Source: Chloroflexi bacterium OLB15 | GTDB lineage: Bacteria > Chloroflexota > Anaerolineae > Aggregatilineales > Phototrophicaceae | NCBI GenBank assembly: GCA_001567085.1 | Contig: LMZS01000101.1 | Location: 1 to 51,231, forward strand | DNA length: 51,231 nt | Direction: 5' to 3' | Part shown: in pieces, positions 1-11,757 of the stretch | Layout: the number at the start of each line of letters is the position of its first letter | Position numbering within the stretch: position 1 is the stretch's first letter | The notes under the pieces: model-generated | What the model was told of the DNA's origin: nothing | The model's database searches: none | What the model saw: only the letters and a program-made list of their open reading frames with translations | Translations under genes and position numbers: made by a program

Positions 1-1650
1 CCAGAAATGACCAGCGACCATGTTGAAATGCTGCGCGATGTTTTCAACATTTCGCTAGGTGAAAACTCCGTATTTTTTGGGGCGAATGGCGGGCGCGAAG
101 CAGCCCAGTTTTATCTATTCTCGCTGCTGGCAAATGTGCCCGGACTGGGCATTAATTTCGATACCCTGAAACTGCTCACCGTCATTGAAGGCATTCTGAC
201 CATCCCTGTCATTTTCTTCATGGCAAGGGAGATTGTCGGGCGCGAACAAAAACAGCTTGCCACGCTGGTCGGGCTGACGGCAGCCGCGCTGGTTACGGTC
301 AGTTTCTGGCATATAGTCATCAGCCGGTTGGGCGAACGTATCGCGCTGATGCCGCTGTTCACCGCCCTATTCGCGCTGTATTTCGCGCGGGCGCTGCGCT
401 ACAACCGCCGCACAGACTTCCTATACGCCGGATTAGCGCTGGGCTTCGGGCTGTATACCTATCAGGCCTTCCGCATGATCCCGCTGGTAGTGGCCGTTGG
501 CGGCCTCATTGCCATTCTGTTTTCCATCGGCACGAAGAACACCCGGCGGTTGGTGCTGAACCTGATTGCCTTAGGCGTCGTCGCGTTCGTTATTTACCTG
601 CCTCTGTTCAGCTATTCGCTGCAATACCCTGAAGATTACTGGCGGCGCACTTCTGGCAGGCTGTTTGGCGACGAGATCACCCAAACCACTGATGAGAACG
701 GCGTGCTGGTCTATCGCGCGGCCACCTTGCAAGAGCGCCTGACCGCCTTTAATGAGAATATACCGGTGTTCTTGAGCAACATCCGGAATGCCCTGCTTAT
801 GTATAACTGGAAGGGGGATGTTGCATGGTTCAACAATGCCCCCAATGAACCCGCGTTCGACCCGATCAGCGGCGGGCTGCTGGTGGTTGGTGTGGCCGCC
901 TGGATCGGACGGATGATACGCCGGCGCGATGCCATGACCTGGCTGGTGCCGGTCTTCCTGATCATCATGATTCTTCCGTCAGCATTTTCCATCGCCTATC
1001 CGATTGAAAACCCTAGCGCTACGCGAATGAGCGGCACGCTGCCGATTGTGTATTTGCTTGCAGGATTGTCCTTCGCTCTGCTGCTGCGCGGCATCGCCAG
1101 GGTGATCAGCGGAACCATAGGCTGGATTGTGGCATTGATCGCGGCAGCAGCGCTAATCGCAGGAAGTTATGCTGTCAATAACGTGCGCTATTTTGATCAG
1201 TATGTAACCAGCTACCGAAACAGCTCGCTGCCTTACAGCGATGCCGCCGAAGTGCTGCGCGGCTTTGCCGAAAATGTGGGCGGATGGGGTAACGCCTTCG
1301 TGATCAATTATCCATATTGGTGGGATCATCGGGCGCTGGCTTACGCTGCCGGTATGCCCGCATTCCCCAATGGTATCCCATCTCTCAGCAATGTTCCCTC
1401 ATGGCTTGAAAACGCGCCGAATCAACCAGCGCCGTTTGCGCTGGATGTGAACCGCGATCTGCTGTTCTTCTATGCGGCGCAAGATGAGGTGACGCAAGAG
1501 TGGCTGCAAATGATCTTCCCAACCGGTACGTGGGTAGAGATGACGACTTCACATCCTGAAGATGTATATCGCATCTTTAGGGTTCCAGCGCTTGGCGAAG
1601 AAGGCTATCGCGCCTTTCTCGATCTGACATTGGACGAACCATCAGGGTAA
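1..1650 (+). CDS. GT39-like (GT-C) membrane glycosyltransferase, 5' end cut by window
   Basis: The frame is open to the first base, so the true start lies outside the window; the ATG at 7 is probably internal. About 547 residues are visible. The visible N-terminus (PEMTSDHVEML) resembles the segment after the first membrane helix in the GT39 family. It is followed by many hydrophobic helices up to about residue 390 and then a soluble, probably extracytoplasmic C-terminal domain. Proteins of this type transfer sugars from lipid-phosphate donors on the outer face of the membrane. The acidic catalytic loop expected in the missing part cannot be checked. It lies 140 bp upstream of another large GT-C protein on the same strand. 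The family call is fairly safe; donor and acceptor are unknown. Confidence 0.7.
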   Translation, partial: PEMTSDHVEMLRDVFNISLGENSVFFGANGGREAAQFYLFSLLANVPGLGINFDTLKLLTVIEGILTIPVIFFMAREIVGREQKQLATLVGLTAAALVTVSFWHIVISRLGERIALMPLFTALFALYFARALRYNRRTDFLYAGLALGFGLYTYQAFRMIPLVVAVGGLIAILFSIGTKNTRRLVLNLIALGVVAFVIYLPLFSYSLQYPEDYWRRTSGRLFGDEITQTTDENGVLVYRAATLQERLTAFNENIPVFLSNIRNALLMYNWKGDVAWFNNAPNEPAFDPISGGLLVVGVAAWIGRMIRRRDAMTWLVPVFLIIMILPSAFSIAYPIENPSATRMSGTLPIVYLLAGLSFALLLRGIARVISGTIGWIVALIAAAALIAGSYAVNNVRYFDQYVTSYRNSSLPYSDAAEVLRGFAENVGGWGNAFVINYPYWWDHRALAYAAGMPAFPNGIPSLSNVPSWLENAPNQPAPFALDVNRDLLFFYAAQDEVTQEWLQMIFPTGTWVEMTTSHPEDVYRIFRVPALGEEGYRAFLDLTLDEPSG

Positions 1651-1790
1651 ATTTGCGCTGGTTAGCAGAAGTCATTAAGGCTGATTTCTGTTCACATTTC
1701 TATACAACCGCACGCCTGCTGAGGAATTTTTGATGCGCGCGTGTAAAACAAGGGGTTAAACGCGCATTCCCCAGCGCGCTCAGGAAAAAC

Positions 1791-4700
1791 ATGCAAACAG
1801 CCGGAACCATTAACATCAATTCACAAACTGTCGGGGCAAGTGTGCCAACTCATACGCGCGCAGCTTCACGCGCTAACATGCTGGTCGCTATCCTGTTATT
1901 CGCCGCCATGATTGTCGGTGGTTACTTCCGCTTCGTCGGGCTGAACTGGGACGACTTTACCCATCTTCATCCTGATGAACGTTTTCTCACCGATGTGGCA
2001 CAGGGGTTGGGCTACCGGCTAAGCCCCAGCGATAGCGGCGCAGATGCGATCACACCTCAGGAACAGGTTGCGCTTTGCGTAGAGCGTTATCCGGCCACCG
2101 GCGGTCTGGGCAGCTACTTTGACGCCTTATGTTCGCCTTATAACCCGCATAACGCCAATCCCGGTCACGGCATGTATGTATATGGCACCCTGCCGCTGTT
2201 CATGGCAATTGGCACTGCTGAAGCGGTCATCCCCATTTCCGAATGGTGGGCGCATAACATCAGCGTGCAATCTGACCCCACCATGAGCGAATACACGGGC
2301 AGTCAGTGGCGCACCTACGACGGCATCCACTTGATCTGGCGATACCTGTCTGCGCTGGCTGAAACCGCGATTGTACTGGTGGCGTTTTGCATCGGCTTGC
2401 GCCTACACAACAAATGGGTTGGCTTAACTGCGGCATGGCTGTATGCCGCCACCGTGTTTTCGATTCAGTTGGGGCATTTTGCCACAACTGACGCGATCAG
2501 CAACATGTTTACGGCAGTCACAATCCTGTTCGCTGTGTGCGTGCAGCGGCAGGGAAAACTGCGAGACTATGTGCTTTTCGGCGTGTTCTTCGGTTTCGCG
2601 CTGGCAAGCCGCATCAACCTGCTGCCGCTGGTCGGGCTGATCTTCCTTGCCGCCATCCTTCAGGTGATTCCCGCGTTTGATCGCCATGCGCTGCCCGGCA
2701 TCCGCGAAAAGCTAATCTCAAAACACTTTTTCGGGCTGGTGCTGGCAGGTCTGGCGACGATCATCGCTTTCCGCCTCACGAATCCTTACGCCTTTATGGG
2801 GCCGGGCATTTTTGGCCTCACGCCAAACCCGCGTTTCCTGCAAGACCTTGCTACCGCACAAAGCCTCGTCAGCGGCCAGGCCGACAGCCCGCCAAACTTC
2901 CAGTGGGCATCCCGCACCTCATACGTGTTCCCGTGGTGGAACATGGTCATGTGGGGCATGGGTTTGCCGCTTGGTTTAACCGCATGGGCGGCTTTTGTGT
3001 GGGCGATCGTGCGCATTTTCCGGGGTAAAAAAGGCGCAACGCTGAACATCCTGCTGCTGGCATGGATCGCCGTTTATTTCGGGTACATGGGGCGCAATTG
3101 GGTCATGACCATGCGCTACTTCATCCCGCTCTATTCGTCGCTGGTGGTGCTCGCTGCGTGGGCTATGTATACCCTGATCCAGAACGCGCGGGTCAAAGCG
3201 CTGGCAAAAGGGATCACTGGGTTCACCCTGCGAAAAGGGGCGGCATGGGGACTGCTGGTAGGTGTAGTCGGCTTCACGCTGCTGTGGGCGGCCATGTACA
3301 CCAACGTGTATCGCAATTTGCTCACCCGCGTGCAAGCTGGTTGGTGGGTGTGGGACAACGTTCCCGGCGATTTTTCTATGCGTGTAGAAACGCCGGATGG
3401 CAATGGCGATGCGCTGGTGAGTATGAATCACGGGCAGTACGAAACCCGTGAGATTCCGCTGATCAATATTGATGTGCCTAACCGTTACGGCGCTGATCCG
3501 GACGATCTGGTCAATAAAGTAACGCGCTACGATGAAAGCTCGCCAACCTCAAGCGAGCGCTTCACCGCCCCTGCGACTGGCGTGATTCGCAGCATTTTCG
3601 CGCCGCATCTGGGCGATCCCCTCGACGATCCCGAAAATGAAGTGCTGCAAATTCAAATTACAACTACCGATGGTGAAGTAGTCGCTACTGCCACTATCAA
3701 TCAAAATCTGACCCGTGATACACACATCACTGGCGACCCGCTCGAAATCATGCTGGACGAGCCGTTAGAAGTTCAAGCAGGCGACGAATTTAACTTCAAT
3801 GTGGAATTGATCAGCGGCGGCCCGGTCATTAGCGGCGGCACCATTTTCACCTGGGAAGGCGCGTGGGATGACCCGGTTCCGGCGAAGGTGTGTACCCCGC
3901 CCGATGGCGTCACCCTTGCCGATGATCCACCGCCAGGCCTGATCAACGATGGTCGTTCCTGCGATGGACGCGATCCCTGGTGGGGCTTCGTCAACGGCTA
4001 CGAGCAGGATATTGTCTACGAGGATGGGCCAGAGAAGCTGGAAGCACTGCTGCGCTCTTTAGATGACAGCGACTATATCGCCATCAGCAGCAACCGCTTC
4101 TATGACACGCTAAATCGCAACACCCTGCGCTGGCCGCTAACCAACGAATATTATCGCGCGCTGTTTGCTGGCGAACTGGGCTACGATCTGGTAGCCACCT
4201 TCCAGGAAACTTACGAACTTGGCCCCTTGCGCGTCAGCGATCAGTATTTACCTACCTATAATGGCTATCGCGGCGGCGATCTGCTCAACGAGTTTGAATC
4301 TGAAGAAGCCTTCAGCGTATATGATCACCCGGTCGTCTTCATCTTCCAACGCGGAGAGAACTACGATCCAGCGCAGGTGCGGGAAATTCTTGGCGCGATT
4401 CCATTGGCGCGGGTGTACGATGCCAGCCCATACAACAGTTGCCCTGAAGACATGGATTTGTACTACTGCAATTTGCAGCTTGCCGGCATCCAAACCTGGA
4501 GCACAGAGGAAGCTGATGAAGCGCCCACCGCCCTGATGCTCACCCCTCAAGACCTGCAAACTCAGCAGCAGGGTGGCACCTGGTCAGAGCGTTTCGACAG
4601 TTCCAGCCTGATCAACACCAACATGATCGTTTCCGTCGCGGCGTGGTACGGCGCAATCTTCCTGTTCGGGCTGATCGCCTTCCCGCTGTTATTTGCCCTG

Positions 4701-7256
4701 TTCCCCCGGCTTTCTGATCGCGGCTATGCCTTCGCCAAATTCGCCGGCATTTTCATGGTCAGTTTCGTGGTCTGGGTGCTGGCAAGCCTGAAAATTCCGG
4801 TCTGGTCACAGACAGGGATCATCGGCGCAATGATCGCCTTAGCCCTGTTCAGCGTGTGGGTATGGTGGCGCAAACGCGCAGAATTCGGCACGTGGTTGAA
4901 AAGCCATTGGAAGCGGTTGGCGCTAATCGAGATCATCACGCTCGTTCTGTATCTGATCATGGTCGGTTATCGTCTTATCAATCCCGATCTCTGGCATGAC
5001 AGTTTCGGCGGCGAAAAGCCGATGGATTTCGCCTATTTCAACGCCGTTCTGCGCAGCACCGTGTTCCCCGCTTATGACCCCTGGTATGCAGGCGGTTTCA
5101 TCAACTATTACTACTATGGTTTCGTGATCGTGGGCACGCCAGTGCTGCTGCTCAAGATGCTGCCCTCGATTGCCTTCAATCTGATTTTGCCGACGCTTTT
5201 TGCGCTGACTGGCATCGGCGCATTCTCAGTTGCGTTCACCGCCGCCGAAGCCTTTGCCCATAAACTGCCTGATGGCCGAATTCGCAAGTTAGGCAGCCCA
5301 TGGCTGGCGGGCATCGCCGCGCTGGTGATGTGTGTATTCCTCGGCAACCTGGATACGCCGCGCGTCGCCTTAACCGCCCTCGCCAATGCTGGCGGCTATG
5401 CGCAACCACGCGGCTTGTCGCAGTTTCTTATTGACGAATATACTCGCCAGCATGACGGCACCCCGCCTGATGATGCCACCATGCTCACCCTGTTCGAGCA
5501 GGCAGACGCAAATAACCCACTCGACCGCCTTCGCTATGAACTTTCGGTGTTCGGCGATCAGGCATCCAGCGTCATCAACGGCATTGGTCGGGTCATTGGT
5601 GGGCAGGAACTTTATGTTAGCCCTGACCGCTGGTTCTGGGGGCCAAGCCGGGTCTTAGCCGAAACCCCCGGCGTTGAAGGCCAGGCTATCACAGAAATGC
5701 CCGCCTTCACCTTCATTTACGCCGATATGCACGCGCATATGATTTCGCTGCCCATGCAAATGCTGATCTTCGCATTTCTGCTCAATGAAGTGCTGCTGGC
5801 AGGGCGCGATACACGCCGCCGCAGAGTGCAATTTGCGGCGTTAGTACTAGGCGCAATCGTCGTTGGAATGCTGCGTGCCACCAATACGTGGGACTGGATC
5901 ACCTACATGGTGCTGTGCGTTGCTGGCTTGAGCTTTGCCTGGTGGCTGAAGTGGAAAAGCATCCGCCGCGCGTCAGTCAACGATTACATTGTACGCATTG
6001 GCGGCTTTGTGGCGATCACGTTTATCGCTACCCTACCCTATACCACCTGGTATTCCTCTACCTACAACAGCATTCGCCTGTGGACGGATGGCAAAACCCC
6101 GCTGTGGGCCTACTTCGATATTCATGGCCTGTTCCTGTTCCTGATTCTGTCATTTTTGGTGTGGGATACGGGGCGATGGCTGCACAGCGTCACCGTTAAA
6201 ATGCTGCGTGGCACGGGGGCGTTACTGATTGCCGCGCTCTTCATTATCGTTGCGATCATCGTCGGCGCGCTGCTTTTGGCCTCCGCCAGTTATCAGGTCA
6301 CGTTAGTTGCCCTACCCATGATCCTCTGGGTTGGTATGCTGTTCTTCAGGCAGGGTCAATCACGGATCATGCAGTTCTTGCTGGCGCTGGTCGGGTTGGC
6401 GTTGGCGCTAACTCTGGGTGTGGAATACATTGTGCTGGATGGCGATATTGGTCGCCAGAACACCGTCTTCAAATTCTACATTCAGGTCTGGCTGATGTTC
6501 AGCATCGTTGGCGGCGTGGCGTTATCCATACTCTGGACGGCTTCCGAACGCTGGCGCTGGTTTATTCGTGTTCCCTGGACGGTTATCCTCGTCGGCTTGA
6601 TTGCGATTGCCTCCCTGTTCCCGGTGATGGCTGCTCGTGGCAAAGCCACCTTCCGTATGGATACCGTCACCAATGCCGATGGCACGAAGGCCGAATATCC
6701 GCTCACACTAGATGGCATGGAATTTATGACGCTGGCACGACGCTATGAAGGCGACTCTGATGTCAGCGCTGTGCATCCTGACCGCATGCCATTCGAGCTT
6801 GCTGACGATTACGCCATGATCCGCTGGCTTCAGGAAAACGTACAGGGGTCGCCCACCATCATCGAAGGGCTTGGCGACGATACTCAATACCGCTGGAACA
6901 GCCGTATTTCGATATATACGGGCTTGCCTGCGGTGCAAGGCTGGAATTTCCACCAGCGACAACAGCGCACGCTTGATCCCTTCGGGCGCATGGTTGAATT
7001 TCGCAACGCCAACGTGAATGCATTCTATGAAACCGCGAATATTGCCGCTGCATGGCAGATTTTGCAGCACTATAACGTTGAGTATGTGATCGTCGGCAAC
7101 CTTGAACGCGCATACACTGGCGATGTAGGGCTGGCAAAATTCCCGGAAATGGTTGAGCTTGGGCTGCTAGAACCGGTATTTGAAAGTGGTGATTCCACCA
7201 TTTATCGCGTCAACCATGCCGCAGACTTTGACGCCGCACAACTGGATGTTGGCTAA
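1791..7256 (+). CDS. Giant two-module GT-C protein: GT39-like N-half plus DUF2298 (YYY) C-half
   Basis: This is an 1821-residue polytopic membrane protein. Module 1 (about residues 30-540) starts with a membrane helix and an acidic loop with HPDERF at 60-65, the usual place of GT39 catalytic acids. A soluble, beta-rich stretch follows (about 550-930). Module 2 (about 945-1821) is a DUF2298 unit with INYYYYGF near 1104, YADMHAHM near 1310 and NTVFKFY near 1557. An AGGAAAA Shine-Dalgarno a few bases before the ATG supports the start. It overlaps the next gene by one base (TAATG), so the two are probably translationally coupled. Module 2 is clearly paralogous to that next gene. A role in envelope or protein glycosylation is inferred from the family; no substrate can be read from the sequence. 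Confidence 0.8.
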   Translation: MQTAGTININSQTVGASVPTHTRAASRANMLVAILLFAAMIVGGYFRFVGLNWDDFTHLHPDERFLTDVAQGLGYRLSPSDSGADAITPQEQVALCVERYPATGGLGSYFDALCSPYNPHNANPGHGMYVYGTLPLFMAIGTAEAVIPISEWWAHNISVQSDPTMSEYTGSQWRTYDGIHLIWRYLSALAETAIVLVAFCIGLRLHNKWVGLTAAWLYAATVFSIQLGHFATTDAISNMFTAVTILFAVCVQRQGKLRDYVLFGVFFGFALASRINLLPLVGLIFLAAILQVIPAFDRHALPGIREKLISKHFFGLVLAGLATIIAFRLTNPYAFMGPGIFGLTPNPRFLQDLATAQSLVSGQADSPPNFQWASRTSYVFPWWNMVMWGMGLPLGLTAWAAFVWAIVRIFRGKKGATLNILLLAWIAVYFGYMGRNWVMTMRYFIPLYSSLVVLAAWAMYTLIQNARVKALAKGITGFTLRKGAAWGLLVGVVGFTLLWAAMYTNVYRNLLTRVQAGWWVWDNVPGDFSMRVETPDGNGDALVSMNHGQYETREIPLINIDVPNRYGADPDDLVNKVTRYDESSPTSSERFTAPATGVIRSIFAPHLGDPLDDPENEVLQIQITTTDGEVVATATINQNLTRDTHITGDPLEIMLDEPLEVQAGDEFNFNVELISGGPVISGGTIFTWEGAWDDPVPAKVCTPPDGVTLADDPPPGLINDGRSCDGRDPWWGFVNGYEQDIVYEDGPEKLEALLRSLDDSDYIAISSNRFYDTLNRNTLRWPLTNEYYRALFAGELGYDLVATFQETYELGPLRVSDQYLPTYNGYRGGDLLNEFESEEAFSVYDHPVVFIFQRGENYDPAQVREILGAIPLARVYDASPYNSCPEDMDLYYCNLQLAGIQTWSTEEADEAPTALMLTPQDLQTQQQGGTWSERFDSSSLINTNMIVSVAAWYGAIFLFGLIAFPLLFALFPRLSDRGYAFAKFAGIFMVSFVVWVLASLKIPVWSQTGIIGAMIALALFSVWVWWRKRAEFGTWLKSHWKRLALIEIITLVLYLIMVGYRLINPDLWHDSFGGEKPMDFAYFNAVLRSTVFPAYDPWYAGGFINYYYYGFVIVGTPVLLLKMLPSIAFNLILPTLFALTGIGAFSVAFTAAEAFAHKLPDGRIRKLGSPWLAGIAALVMCVFLGNLDTPRVALTALANAGGYAQPRGLSQFLIDEYTRQHDGTPPDDATMLTLFEQADANNPLDRLRYELSVFGDQASSVINGIGRVIGGQELYVSPDRWFWGPSRVLAETPGVEGQAITEMPAFTFIYADMHAHMISLPMQMLIFAFLLNEVLLAGRDTRRRRVQFAALVLGAIVVGMLRATNTWDWITYMVLCVAGLSFAWWLKWKSIRRASVNDYIVRIGGFVAITFIATLPYTTWYSSTYNSIRLWTDGKTPLWAYFDIHGLFLFLILSFLVWDTGRWLHSVTVKMLRGTGALLIAALFIIVAIIVGALLLASASYQVTLVALPMILWVGMLFFRQGQSRIMQFLLALVGLALALTLGVEYIVLDGDIGRQNTVFKFYIQVWLMFSIVGGVALSILWTASERWRWFIRVPWTVILVGLIAIASLFPVMAARGKATFRMDTVTNADGTKAEYPLTLDGMEFMTLARRYEGDSDVSAVHPDRMPFELADDYAMIRWLQENVQGSPTIIEGLGDDTQYRWNSRISIYTGLPAVQGWNFHQRQQRTLDPFGRMVEFRNANVNAFYETANIAAAWQILQHYNVEYVIVGNLERAYTGDVGLAKFPEMVELGLLEPVFESGDSTIYRVNHAADFDAAQLDVG

Positions 7257-9783
7257 TGATTGGTGATTGGCTCGCCCGCGAAGGCGGAATACTCATAAGC
7301 TGGTGGCTGCTGGTTACAGTGGCCGGGTTAGCAGCGCTCCCACTGTTAATGCGCTTACTCGGCAGTTTGCCCGATAAAGGCTACACCCTGTCGAAAGCGG
7401 CGGGCGTGCTGCTGGTCGCTTTTGTTTACTGGCTGCTGGGCATTCTCGGCTTTCTCAAAAACAGCACTGGCGGCATGTTATTGGCCTGGGCGATTGTGTT
7501 AGTGATCGGGTTGATCGCCTATTTTAGAGGGTCGAAAATTGACTTGCGCGCATGGTGGCGGGAAAACCGTTCTATCATCATCGCTGCCGAACTGTTGTTT
7601 ATCGGCCTGTTTTTCGCATGGGCGCTGGTTCGCGCACACCAAAACGGGCTGGTGGCAACCGAAAAACCGATGGAATTGGCGTTCATCAGCGCCACTATGC
7701 GCAGCGAAGCGTTCCCGCCTAACGATCCTTGGATGGCTGGTTACGCCATCAGCTACTACTATTTTGGCTATGTGATCGCGGCCATGCTTGCCATGTTGAG
7801 CGGCATCACCAGCACAATCGCCTTCAACCTGACGATTGCGCTGTTATTTGCGCTCACCGGTCTAACGGCCTTTGGTGTCGTCACAAATATGGTTCGCTCG
7901 GTAAAGCGTGAAGGGTTCACGTTCGCGGCAATTGGAACGGGGTTAGCCGCCGCCGCTTTCGTGATTCTGCTTGGCAACTATCAAGTGCCGCTCATCGAAT
8001 TTCCGTATGAAACAGATTCCAGTTCAGCCGCCTATTTAACCGCGATAGATGCCGAAGAACGGCAGCAACCGCGCAGTATCTCGGCAGAGAACCTTTCGGA
8101 CTGGGATTACTGGTGGTTCTTCCGCAGCGCGCGCGTCCTCAACGATCGTAATCTTGATGGCTCACGCAGCGAAGTCATTGATGAATTTCCTCAGTTCAGC
8201 TTTTTACTGGCAGATGTCCATCCTCATGTGCTGGCGCTGCCCTTTGCAACGCTCGCATTAGGGCTAGCGCTCAATGTCGCGCTGTCTAAAAAACGGCCAG
8301 ATGCCAGCCAGGTTGTATTTTATGCCATCTGTTTAGGTGGGCTAATCTTCCTGAACACGTGGGATGGGCCGATCTATATGGCGGTACTCATCGGCGCGGA
8401 TGGGATTCGGCGGTTGATCAACAACCCCAGCAGGCGGCTCTCTTTCAAAGATATTCGTGGCATGGCGCTGCTCGGGGTCATTATCGCCAGCCTTTCCATC
8501 TTGTTCTATTTCCCGTTCCTTGCATCGTTCCGCTCGCAGTTGGGCGGCGTTCTGCCCAACCTAATCCACCCCACCTCATTCGCTCAATTCTTCATCCATT
8601 TCGGGCCGCTGCTGCTGCTCATCACCGCGTATTTAGGGCTTGAAGCATGGCGCGCCGGAAGGCATATGAACTGGCGCTTTGGCTTCGAAAGCGCATTCAT
8701 CATCTTTTGGGTATTCATTATGGTGATGGTTGCCCTCTCGGTGATCGGCTGGTTAATCCCTGATATCCGCAGCGGAGTTCTTGCCTTTGTAGGGCAAAAC
8801 GGGGGTTGGGGGTCTGTTCTGCCAGAGCTGTTAAACAAGCGCGTCACGCATATCTTCACCTCGCTGCTGCTCACCCTGCTGCTGGCGCTAACCATCGGGC
8901 GGCTATTTCCCCGGCTGAAGCCCGCGGCAATCGCTCATAGAGGCACAGCGGCGACGGCGGAATCGGCTCATGCCTACCCCGCCGCAACCGGTTTTGCGCT
9001 GCTGCTGATCGGCGCGGGCATTTTCCTGACGCTTATGCCTGAATTCTTATATCTGCGCGATAACTTTGGCACGCGCATGAATACCGTCTTTAAGTTCTAC
9101 TATCAGGCATGGTTAATGTGGGCGCTCGCCTCCGCCTTCGGCATCTACGCTATTTTCGGCATCGTTCAGGAACGCCTTATCCCGCCGGTCGTTAAAGCCG
9201 CTTATGGCGCATTCGCGCTGTTAGCAGTATCGCTCGGTATGCTTTATCCGGTATTAGGTGTCGCATACCGCACGATGGATGAAACCGGGCGGCTTGATGG
9301 GGCAGAAACAGCGCTCACGCTTGATGGTGGGCCAAGTTCTGTGAACCCTGATGATTACGCGGTTGTGCTGTGTCTCGGCAATCTCGTTCAAGGCGATGAT
9401 GTCGTTGTCGCCTCCAGCGTGGGCGGCTCTTACGATGTCTTCAACCCGCCTTCTGGCCTCACCGGACGGCTGGTAGGCCTGCCGAATTTGTTAAACTGGC
9501 CGGGACACGAAGGCCAGTGGCGCGGCACAACCTACGCTGAAATTGCCGGCTCGCGCGATGCTGATCTAGATCGCCTGTTTGGCGAAGTAACCTGGCGTCC
9601 AGCGCAGGAAGTTATTGACTTTTACGGCATTGATTACATCATGTTTGGCGAAGCGAACGCGCTGCATATGGCGCGGAAGCCGAAAATAAATTCCGTGATC
9701 GTTTGCCGGTGGTTTGTGAATCTGGCAACAGTCGGATTTATCAGGCTTCGGTAAGCAATCCGTCTCAAGATATTGTAGGTTAA
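7256..9783 (+). CDS. DUF2298 (YYY-motif) membrane protein, frame broken near the C-terminus
   Basis: This polytopic protein of about 842 residues has the DUF2298 signature ISYYYFGY near residue 165, LADVHPHV near 318 and NTVFKFYYQAW near 608. It lines up with the second half of the preceding protein, including the N-terminal helix and the PDKGY/SDRGY segment after it. The uninterrupted frame stops at 9754 with an unlikely tail. Around 9666-9670 the other frame takes over and gives GAEAENKFRDRL onward to a stop at 9781-9783. One missing T in CATATGG (expected CATTATGG) repairs it. It starts on the stop codon of the previous gene. Function is inferred as a GT-C-type sugar transferase or accessory protein. 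Confidence 0.75.
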
Positions 9784-9820
9784 AAGCACAACCTTGCCTG
9801 TCACAAAGAGCACATGAACC

Positions 9821-11697
9821 ATGCAGGATGTCATTGAAACCCAATCACCAGCACAGCCGATCAGCATTCGTGGGATCACTTATGAATGGCTGCTGTACGC
9901 CTTCGTTTTGGGGCTGGCGGTGGTACTGCGTCTGGCAGATTTGAATGCAGTAGCGATTGGTGGTGGCGAAACCCATAACGCGCTGGCAGCATGGCGCGCC
10001 GCTGTTCCTAATGCGTCGGGAAGCGCGTTGGTTGCCAGCAGCCCGCTGCTGTTCATTTTGCAAACGTTCAGTTTTTCCACTCTGGGCGGCAGCGAATTTG
10101 TAGCGCGGTTGGCTATCGCCTTGCTCGGCGCCGGATTGGTAATTACCCCGCTGCTTTTCCGTCCGCTGCTCGGCAAGTCGCAAGCTGCAATTTTCGCGGT
10201 GCTGCTGGCCTTTTCACCATCGCTGCTGGCCGCTTCGCGCTTTAGCAGCCCGGTCATTATCTCGCTCTGGCTGGCGGTGCTTCTGCTGTGGTGCATCTAC
10301 CGCCTGTCAGCTACCCGGCATGGAGCATACGGCATCGGCGCGATCACGGCATCAGCCGCGCTGGTCTTCCTTGCGGAAGCGGGCGGCCCCGTCTTGTTGC
10401 TGCTGCTAGCAATTTCAGCTTTCGCGGCCATCCGCTGGGAACGCGCGGCCAGCACCCGAAGGTTTGACTTTGAGGAACCAGAAGCTGCCGAGCAGTCCAC
10501 GCCGTCACTCATCAGCGTCATACCATGGGGAGTTGCCGTCGCCATTGCTGCGCTGGTCGTCTTCCTCGTGGCAACCGTTTTTGTACTCTATCCAGCAGGG
10601 TTGAACGCGCTTGGCGAGCTTCTCACCGGCACGATCCAAGGCTTCTTAGGCCATGCGGGGCAGCCTGCTGCCTTCCCATTGTTTGTTTCTGTTTTCTATG
10701 AGCCATTCATCTGGATATTGGGCATCTCCGGCCTGATTGTGATCCTGCGTCAGGACAGGCTTACGCTTGTAGATCGCTTTCTGGCGCTCTGGTTCCTTAC
10801 CGGTACCGCGGCCTCAGCATTGTTTTCTGGCGGCACATCCGCCCATGCCCTGTGGACGGTCATTCCCCTAACCGGGCTTGCCGCCCGCCTGGCCGCTGAA
10901 TTGCTGCGTGTAGATACCGCCCCATCTCACTGGGACGTTCCGGTTTGGGCGCGCTTCGCCGTCGCCATGATCGCCTTAGCCCTGTTGGCGGTGTTCACGC
11001 TCGCGGTTCACGATGTTGCGCGCTCATTGATGTACAGCGCACCCGGACAAATCTGGACAGCGCCTATCGAGCCATCATCGCTGATCTTGCTGCTGGTCGT
11101 GATGCTGTTTAGCGCGGTTTCTGTTTTTCTGGCGTCCGGCCTCTGGAACGTAACGACAGTATTACGCGGCATCGGCCTGGCGCTGCTGTGCTTTGGCGCC
11201 GTCACCTCATTAGGCAGCGGTTGGCGGCTTGCCGTTCCCAATGCCGGAAACCCGCTTGAACCCTGGCATCTGAACGCTACCAACAATGATCTTTTCCTGT
11301 TGACGGAATCGCTTGATGAAGTCGCGGATCGCCAGTCTAACGGCTTTGATCTGATGCCGGTCAGCTTATTAACCGCACAGAACAGCCGGGTAGCATGGGC
11401 AGCCCGCCACTTTCAGAATGCTGTGTTCATTCGTGAACCCTCAGAAGCAGTGGGCGCCCCAGTGGTCGTTATTGACTCCAATATCATCCTGATCTGGGCG
11501 GGGCTTACGTCGGGCAAGATTTTTCAGTAGCCCACGAGTGGTCAATGAATTCGCTGTCCTTAACCGATTTGCTGTCATGGTGGACTAAAATGGAAGTGGG
11601 CGGAACCAGCAAGGACAGCCAGAGCATCCAAACTGCTTATCTATGGCTGAGGCAAGATGTCTGGCAGGGCAGCAATAACAGCAACCCTATTCCGTGA
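9821..11697 (+). CDS. GT39-like integral membrane protein, frame broken near the C-terminus
   Basis: This polytopic protein of about 625 residues has an N-terminal helix followed by a loop with GGGETHNALAAWR. That loop corresponds to the first loop of GT39-like proteins, but it carries a single Glu instead of the usual DE or HDE pair. About 10-12 hydrophobic helices follow. The continuous frame ends at 11530 in an implausible tail. A one-base shift around 11485-11490 gives DLGGAYVGQDFSVAHEW and continues to a stop at 11695-11697, which looks like the real C-terminus. It lies 37 bp after the preceding DUF2298 gene, in the same direction, so it probably belongs to the same transcript. The missing acidic residue means it may be a non-catalytic relative. 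Confidence 0.65.
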
Positions 11698-11757
11698 GGA
11701 ATCCGACATAATCTGTGTAAAAGGTAATGCGCCGCAAATGCGTGAAAGCAGCAATAT

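Noticed and set aside
2976-3431. 151-codon - strand open frame inside the giant GT-C gene
   Set aside because: It is antisense to a conserved coding region, and its His/Gln/Arg-rich composition indicates a shadow.
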